A stretch of DNA of 64,000 nt from Mariniphaga sp041686935. Its GTDB lineage: Bacteria; Bacteroidota; Bacteroidia; Bacteroidales; Prolixibacteraceae. The notes under the pieces are model-generated. The model ran no database searches and was not told where the DNA came from. It saw nothing but the letters and a program-made list of their open reading frames with translations. Shown one piece after another: positions 59,750-64,000 of the stretch. The DNA is taken from assembly GCA_041686935.1 (NCBI GenBank), contig JAWLCW010000011.1:111185-175184 (forward strand). The letters are read 5' to 3'. How positions within the stretch are numbered: position 1 is the stretch's first letter; every line of letters starts with the position of its first letter. The position numbers and the translations under genes are program-made.

Positions 59750-60887
59750 AAAAAAGAAAGTATTGGCTCCACAACCGAAATTGTTCCTGTATCTCAAAAA
59801 CGCCATAGGCTGGAGAACAAATCGTAAAATTGTGGTCTTTACGACCGATGATTATGGCAATGTTCGCATGGCCAATAAAGAAGCAAGGGAAACAATGAGA
59901 AAAGCAGGAATGAATGTAGCGTTTACCCGGTTTGACTTTTATGATGCCCTTGAAGATAAGGAAGACCTTCAGCAACTTTATGAAACATTAAGTTCTGTAA
60001 AGGATAAAAACGGGAATTATCCTGTGTTCACGGCCATGGCATCATCAGCAAATCCTGATTTTGAAAAGATAAAAGAAAATAATTTCGAACAATACCATTA
60101 TGAATTGCTGCCGGAAACATACAATAAACTGGAAGATTACGAGGGCACCTGGGAGCTATGGAAGGAAGGCATGGAAAAAAAGTTAATCTTTCCACAGTTT
60201 CACGGCAGGGAACATTTGAACCTGAAATTCTTTATGGAATCATTGCAAAGGGGTAATTTTCAGGCACAAACCGCATTTAACAATCGTTCTTTTGCAGCCA
60301 TTACCGATAAGTTATTCCCAGGAGTTGGATATACCGCGGCGTTTGCATTCACCGATTTTAATGATAATGAATATTTCAAGGAGATCATTCGTGACGGATT
60401 GAATGCCTTTGAAAAGGTTTTTGGATTCAGGGCGAAGTATTTTGTATCACCCGGAGCAAGTTTTAATCGTGTACTGGAACAAACCATGTTTGAAAATGAC
60501 ATTAAATTCATCGACAAGAAATTTATAACATCCGAAGCTCTTGGCAACGATAAATACAAAAAAGTGTTTCACTATACAGGACAAAGAAATAAGCTGAACC
60601 AGATATACATGGTCAGAAACTGCGTGTTTGAACCGGTACAGTTGCCATCGGCGCCTAAAATAGACTGGATTAATTACTGCCTTGACCAGATTGAAATTGC
60701 ATTCCGGTTAAGAAGGCCTGCTAACATAAGCGGTCACAGGGTGAACTATTCAGGCCATATTGAGCCTTCCAGCAGGGAATTTGGCCTCTCACAGCTCAAA
60801 ATCCTGCTGAAGGAAATTGTAAAAAAGTGGCCTGATGTTGAATTTATGACTGCTGTGGAACTAGGCAATTTAATTGAAAGGTCATAA
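59739..60887 (+). CDS. Polysaccharide deacetylase-like protein (copy 2)
   Basis: A 382-residue paralogue of the protein at 51821-52960. It shares the motif order: Asp37-Asp38 in VVFTTDDYG, His155/His159 in HGREH, FVSPGASFNRVLEQTMF (motif 3-like) and SGHRVNYSGHI near the end. By eye the two are perhaps a third identical, so the duplication is old or the genes were acquired separately. Metal-dependent deacetylation of a sugar is the best guess. It overlaps the glycosyltransferase upstream (11 nt) and is 64 bp from an ATP-grasp gene. Confidence 0.7.
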   Translation: MRTKKKKVLAPQPKLFLYLKNAIGWRTNRKIVVFTTDDYGNVRMANKEARETMRKAGMNVAFTRFDFYDALEDKEDLQQLYETLSSVKDKNGNYPVFTAMASSANPDFEKIKENNFEQYHYELLPETYNKLEDYEGTWELWKEGMEKKLIFPQFHGREHLNLKFFMESLQRGNFQAQTAFNNRSFAAITDKLFPGVGYTAAFAFTDFNDNEYFKEIIRDGLNAFEKVFGFRAKYFVSPGASFNRVLEQTMFENDIKFIDKKFITSEALGNDKYKKVFHYTGQRNKLNQIYMVRNCVFEPVQLPSAPKIDWINYCLDQIEIAFRLRRPANISGHRVNYSGHIEPSSREFGLSQLKILLKEIVKKWPDVEFMTAVELGNLIERS

Positions 60888-60951
60888 TTAAAAATAGCCA
60901 TAACTAAGTTTTAACCTGCTTTCTGATAGGATAATTAATAGTAATTTTTAT

Positions 60952-61980
60952 ATGTTCAGTGTTTTTTTATCAATTCTGTTAAACAATCCAATATTTCAAT
61001 TAGGATATTTTATAAAAAAAACAAATTATAAAAAGCTGATGGTTGATATTAAATTCTCTGATACAAATTATCACCATACCAGAATGTATATAATAGTTGA
61101 CATGTTTTTATCAAGTTTGAAACTTGGAAGTTCTTTCCATGAATACTTTTTTTACAATTTTACTGGTAAAAGTAAATCCGAAAGAAAAACTTATGCAACA
61201 ACAGGTAAGATGTATGAATATCAGTTAAAAATGAATCCTTCCAGACACAGGTATCTGATTGAAGATAAATTGGTTTTCTTAAAAAAATATAAAGAATTTG
61301 CAGGGAGAGCCTGGCTTGATTTAAAGGTTACAGGCGAAAATGAAGTTGCTGAATTTATTAAGGGCAAAGCGAAAGTTGTTTTAAAAAATTCAAAAGGACA
61401 GGCAGGCCAGTCTGTTAAGATAATTTATTTACAAAACACTTCCCTTGCTTCTATTATGGATTATTTCAAAAGAAACAAGTTAGACCTGATGGAAGAGTTC
61501 GTTGTTCAGCATGATGATTTGATGGCTTTAGCTCCTGAAAGTCTGAATACAATAAGGATAATAACACAAATCAGCAACCTGGGTGAAGCAGAAATAATAG
61601 GTACAATCCTGCGTATGGGCTGTGGCCGGGAAACAGATAATTTGTCAACAGATGGAATTGCATGTCCAATAGATTTCTTAACCGGGAAAGTAAATGGTCC
61701 GGGAATTTCTTTTGACATTACTAAACCCGATTATAAAACGCATCCTGTAAGTGGTAAAATTCTTCAGGGATTTCAGATACCATTTTGGAAAGAATCAATG
61801 GAACTGGCGAAAAAAGCAGCACTTCTTTATCCTCAAAACCGTTCAGTAGGCTGGGATGTCGCAATTACAAATAATGGCCCCCTGTTAATTGAAGGAAATC
61901 ACAACTGGGGTGTTCGTCTTTGGCAAATGCCCGTAAAACAAGGGTTACAACATATTCTGGAACCCTATCTTCATGATTAA
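60952..61980 (+). CDS. Sugar-transfer-associated ATP-grasp protein
   Basis: A 342-residue protein matching the ATP-grasp family found beside glycosyltransferases. It has VVLKNSKGQAGQSVKII (ATP loop), LMEEFVVQHDDLMALAPESLNTIRIIT, RMGCGRETDNLSTDGIACPID and WDVAITNNGPLLIEGNHNWG, which provides the metal-binding Glu and Asn. The group is thought to ligate an amino acid or another acid to a sugar; its substrate is not known. It follows the second deacetylase-like gene, repeating the pairing seen at 51821-55142. Confidence 0.87.
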   Translation: MFSVFLSILLNNPIFQLGYFIKKTNYKKLMVDIKFSDTNYHHTRMYIIVDMFLSSLKLGSSFHEYFFYNFTGKSKSERKTYATTGKMYEYQLKMNPSRHRYLIEDKLVFLKKYKEFAGRAWLDLKVTGENEVAEFIKGKAKVVLKNSKGQAGQSVKIIYLQNTSLASIMDYFKRNKLDLMEEFVVQHDDLMALAPESLNTIRIITQISNLGEAEIIGTILRMGCGRETDNLSTDGIACPIDFLTGKVNGPGISFDITKPDYKTHPVSGKILQGFQIPFWKESMELAKKAALLYPQNRSVGWDVAITNNGPLLIEGNHNWGVRLWQMPVKQGLQHILEPYLHD

Positions 61981-61989
61981 AAAAGCATA

Positions 61990-62640
61990 ATGAACCTGAC
62001 AGGCTTTTTAATTTACCTCAAGCACCATGTTCCGTTTATCTGGAAAATGGTGGAGGTACTCAATGCCTTTCTGTTCCGGCTGCTTTACGGGAAAAGAATC
62101 AGACAGGTGTCGGATGAAGTGATTGCCCGTGCAGATTTGCCGGGCTATGTTTTCAGGCGATTAGTGAAAAACGATTTGCCCGAGCTTGAACGGCTTTTGG
62201 GAAGTCAGCCCGCAGCAAGGGTAGCCTTTTTTAAACCGCACGGGTTTTGCAGGAAGTCGCTGGAAACGGTTTATGCAAACCCCGCCTTCCTGATGATGGG
62301 CGTGTTCGACGGCAGCCGTCTGGCAGGTTATTTCTTTCTGCGCTGCTTCTGGAATAAAAAATGCTTTGTAGGCCGGCTGGTTGATGCGCCTTACGAAGGC
62401 AAGGGACTGGGCAGGGCAATGAACGGCATCCTTTACCCAATTGCCTGGCAGATGGGTTTCCGCTGCCTTTCCACCATCTCGAAAAACAACAGGGATGTGA
62501 TGCGCTCCCACGCCGGCAACCCTGCGATGCGCGTTGTAAAAGAGCTAACCGGCGGTTATATGCTGGTGGAGTTTGTGCAGATGATAAAACAAGAAAATGA
62601 GACACATGACACAAGACAGGAGATTTCAGTAACGGTATAA
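61990..62640 (+). CDS. GNAT-family N-acyltransferase with repeat-derived tail
   Basis: A 216-residue protein whose central part (about 50-180) fits a GNAT fold: FRRLVKNDLPELERLLGSQP, MMGVFDGSRLAGYFFLRCF and the acetyl-CoA motif VDAPYEGKGLGRAMNGILYPI. It may acylate a sugar amine of the polysaccharide. The GC content is higher than in the preceding genes. The last about 13 codons (NETHDTRQEISVTV) are encoded by a repeat that recurs after the YdcF gene at 63784 onward, so the natural C terminus may have been extended by the repeat. Confidence 0.8.
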   Translation: MNLTGFLIYLKHHVPFIWKMVEVLNAFLFRLLYGKRIRQVSDEVIARADLPGYVFRRLVKNDLPELERLLGSQPAARVAFFKPHGFCRKSLETVYANPAFLMMGVFDGSRLAGYFFLRCFWNKKCFVGRLVDAPYEGKGLGRAMNGILYPIAWQMGFRCLSTISKNNRDVMRSHAGNPAMRVVKELTGGYMLVEFVQMIKQENETHDTRQEISVTV

Positions 62641-62745
62641 CTTACAATTCATTTCAGGCAATCCTGATACTTGTGTCTAAACGTCTTGATACCAATCCTG
62701 ATAATTAGAATTAAATATGGCGGCATTCTTTAATAAAGCAATAAG
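62611..62745 (+). repeat. Direct repeat flanking the YdcF-type gene, copy 1
   Basis: About 130 nt, from ACACAAGACAGGAGATTTCA to AATAAAGCAATAAGG, match 63784-63914. The copy contains a start codon (62717) followed by AAFFNKAI, parallel to the ATFINKVI of the gene at 63887, but its frame stops at 62803. It shows a tandem-like CTTGATAC/CTTGTGTCTAAA motif that also occurs at 62942-62994. Confidence 0.7.
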
Positions 62746-62880
62746 GTTTATTTTTTTCTGTGTTAGCCTTTTTACTAAGGTTGTGAATAAAAATAAGGTT
62801 TGAGTTTATTAATAGAAAAACCTTATTTTCAATACGTTAACCTTAGTAAAAAATTAAGCTATGTGATTTTAACCTTATTA
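62740..62880. repeat. Large imperfect inverted repeat with AAGGTT boxes
   Basis: AATAAGGTT (62740), ACTAAGGTT (62774) and AATAAGGTT (62792) on the plus strand are mirrored by AACCTTATT (62819), AACCTTAGT (62839) and AACCTTATT (62871). The arms are about 62 nt with matching spacing and could form a long stem with internal loops. The rest of the 372-bp gap (62641-63012) holds only repeat motifs and no gene. Confidence 0.6.
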
Positions 62881-63012
62881 TTTTATTTTTCCAAACAAAA
62901 GACAAAAAATGAATAAACAACAATGATAGAAGGTTGGAAAGTCTTGATACTTGTAACTTATAGTCTTAATACTAATCCTGATACTTGTGTCTAAAAATCC
63001 TGATACTAAAAT

Positions 63013-63771
63013 TTGAAAACAATACTCACTCAACTGTTCATGCCGGTGCCACTGTTTTTTATATTGGTTCTTGCGGCGGCTGTAACCATCAGGCGAAAAA
63101 GGACTTCGCGCGTGCTGATGCTGGTGGCTGTTGTGTGGCTTTTTACAGTGTCGGCGTCGCCGGTTCCTGTACTGCTGGCAAAAAATCTTGAAAACAGGTA
63201 CGGCATCCTGCATGCAGAAGAAATCGGTATGCCGGGGAAAACGGTTCATCTTCTGGTTTTGGGCGGAGGCCACACCAACGACGACCGGTTGCCGGCCAAC
63301 AACCAGCTCACACTACAGGCATTGGGTCGTCTGACAGAAGGCATCCGGTTGCAGCGGCAACTTCCCGGAAGCCTGCTTATTACTTCGGGATGGAGTAGCA
63401 GCGGAAAGACCACACAGGCCGGGATGCTGACACAGACAGCCCTGCTTCTGGGCGTGGATTCCGCATCAATTAGAATGCAAACGCTTCCTCAAAATACCCG
63501 TATGGAAGCCCTGGAGTACAAGCGCATGTTTGGTGATACCGCCCGACTTGTAATTGTTACCAGCGCCATCCACATGCCGCGTGCCATGTATCACTTCCGG
63601 CAGGTCGGCCTGGAACCGCTGGCAGCTCCCACCAACCACCTCGTTAAAGACGACGGCCGCAATCCTTACCGGAATTGGCTGCCCACTGCAGACAAAATCA
63701 GGATGATGGAAAGTGTGGTACATGAATACGGAGGATTGTGGTATGCGAGATTGAAGAAAGACACAGGATGA
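63013..63771 (+). CDS. YdcF/ElyC-family protein (DUF218)
   Basis: A 252-residue protein starting at TTG 63013 (ATG 63043 is an alternative). Two N-terminal transmembrane helices (about 8-24 and 30-52) precede a DUF218 domain (about 75-225). It has VHLLVLGGGHTNDDRLPANN, LPGSLLITSGWS, LPQNTRMEALEY and VIVTSAIHMPRAMYHFRQVGL. Relatives (ElyC, SanA) affect envelope-polysaccharide and lipid-carrier recycling. It is GC-richer than the capsule genes and is bracketed by two copies of a direct repeat, so it may be an inserted cassette. Confidence 0.88.
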   Translation: MKTILTQLFMPVPLFFILVLAAAVTIRRKRTSRVLMLVAVVWLFTVSASPVPVLLAKNLENRYGILHAEEIGMPGKTVHLLVLGGGHTNDDRLPANNQLTLQALGRLTEGIRLQRQLPGSLLITSGWSSSGKTTQAGMLTQTALLLGVDSASIRMQTLPQNTRMEALEYKRMFGDTARLVIVTSAIHMPRAMYHFRQVGLEPLAAPTNHLVKDDGRNPYRNWLPTADKIRMMESVVHEYGGLWYARLKKDTG

Positions 63772-63783
63772 TTAGACACAAGA

Positions 63784-63914
63784 CACAAGACAGGAGATTT
63801 CACATACAACTTTTAAAATTCATTTAAGGCTTCTTGATACTTGTGTCTAAACGTCTTGATACTAATACTGATAATTAAAATTAAATATGGCGACATTCAT
63901 TAATAAGGTAATAA
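63784..63914 (+). repeat. Direct repeat flanking the YdcF-type gene, copy 2
   Basis: The counterpart of 62611-62745. It ends inside the first codons of the gene at 63887, which is open here, unlike in copy 1. Confidence 0.7.
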
Positions 63915-64000
63915 GTCCCTCAGTATTGAAAAATATTGCCCCAAAAAGAATAACGGGAGAAAAAATAGCTAAATTTAAGCTAGCCCCATGCAGTGTATAC
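63887..64000 (+). CDS. Start of an unidentified gene (cut by window edge)
   Basis: An open frame of 38 codons (MATFINKVISPSVLKNIAPK and onward) runs to the end of the window. Too little is visible for identification. The first eight residues are also present, in diverged form, in repeat copy 1 at 62717, where the frame is closed. It probably continues the polysaccharide locus. Confidence 0.5.
   Translation, partial: MATFINKVISPSVLKNIAPKRITGEKIAKFKLAPCSVY

Overview
The window comes from a Bacteroidota genome, most likely a Marinilabiliales/Prolixibacteraceae-type marine or sediment anaerobe. Signs are the TAnnTTTG promoter elements upstream of many genes (several with TTTG about 19 nt further upstream), two FKBP-type lipoproteins, a TonB receptor with a carboxypeptidase-like N-terminal domain, and a UpxY-type antiterminator heading a surface-polysaccharide locus. 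The lineage call is inference from gene content; no 16S gene is present.

Region 1 (1-10.5 kb) is ordinary chromosome: the end of hutI and a fused ftcD-cyclodeaminase (histidine degradation), ndk, a DHH phosphoesterase, two FKBP lipoproteins, a Nudix hydrolase, an RsmI-like methyltransferase, a PhnP-like metallo-hydrolase, an MFS transporter and asnA. Region 2 (10.5-13.3 kb) is a small decayed genomic island inserted at the 3' end of a tRNA-Arg(TCT) gene. The last 13 bases of the tRNA plus 10 downstream bases recur (20 of 23 identical) about 2.3 kb away. Between the two copies lie an AbiEi/AbiEii-type toxin-antitoxin pair, a 22-codon stub that looks like the start of a DUF1156 DNA-methylase-type gene, and the first about 29 codons of what looks like an HNH-type endonuclease. 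No integrase remains.

Region 3 (13.3-35 kb) is chromosomal: a Gfo/Idh/MocA oxidoreductase, an M49-type peptidase, a heavy-metal uptake/handling group (HYC_CC_PP-type protein, TonB receptor, HMA protein), an ExbB-ExbD-TonB operon, a TPR lipoprotein, gyrA, clpC, a SpoIIE-type phosphatase, a PfkB kinase, fabG, a sirtuin and mnmE. A cluster of GC-rich hairpin repeats lies between the sirtuin and mnmE.

Region 4 (35-64 kb) is a large capsule/exopolysaccharide locus that continues past the right edge. It is preceded by a lipoprotein, a 38-nt perfect palindrome and an internally deleted IS5-type element. It starts with UpxY and a winged-helix protein. A roughly 210-bp direct repeat (end of the winged-helix gene plus start of the epimerase gene) then flanks a second AbiEii-type toxin with an unrelated small partner, leaving a truncated epimerase stub. 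The main operon follows: UDP-sugar epimerase, flippase, ferredoxin-type F420-like oxidoreductase, pyruvyl transferase, five glycosyltransferases, AsnB amidotransferase, WecB, EpsG-type polymerase, two deacetylase-like proteins, CapA, two ATP-grasp enzymes, a PaaK-like adenylating enzyme, a GNAT acyltransferase and a YdcF-type protein.

Three things stand out. (i) Palindromic repeats are translated in frame inside two enzymes of the polysaccharide locus (epimerase and WecB), resembling the palindromic elements found in Rickettsia proteins. (ii) Two separate deacetylase-like plus ATP-grasp gene sets suggest deacetylation followed by re-acylation (possibly aminoacylation) of sugar amines. (iii) The tRNA-Arg defence-island remnant has recognisable ends. 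No CRISPR array, rRNA gene or complete insertion sequence was seen.
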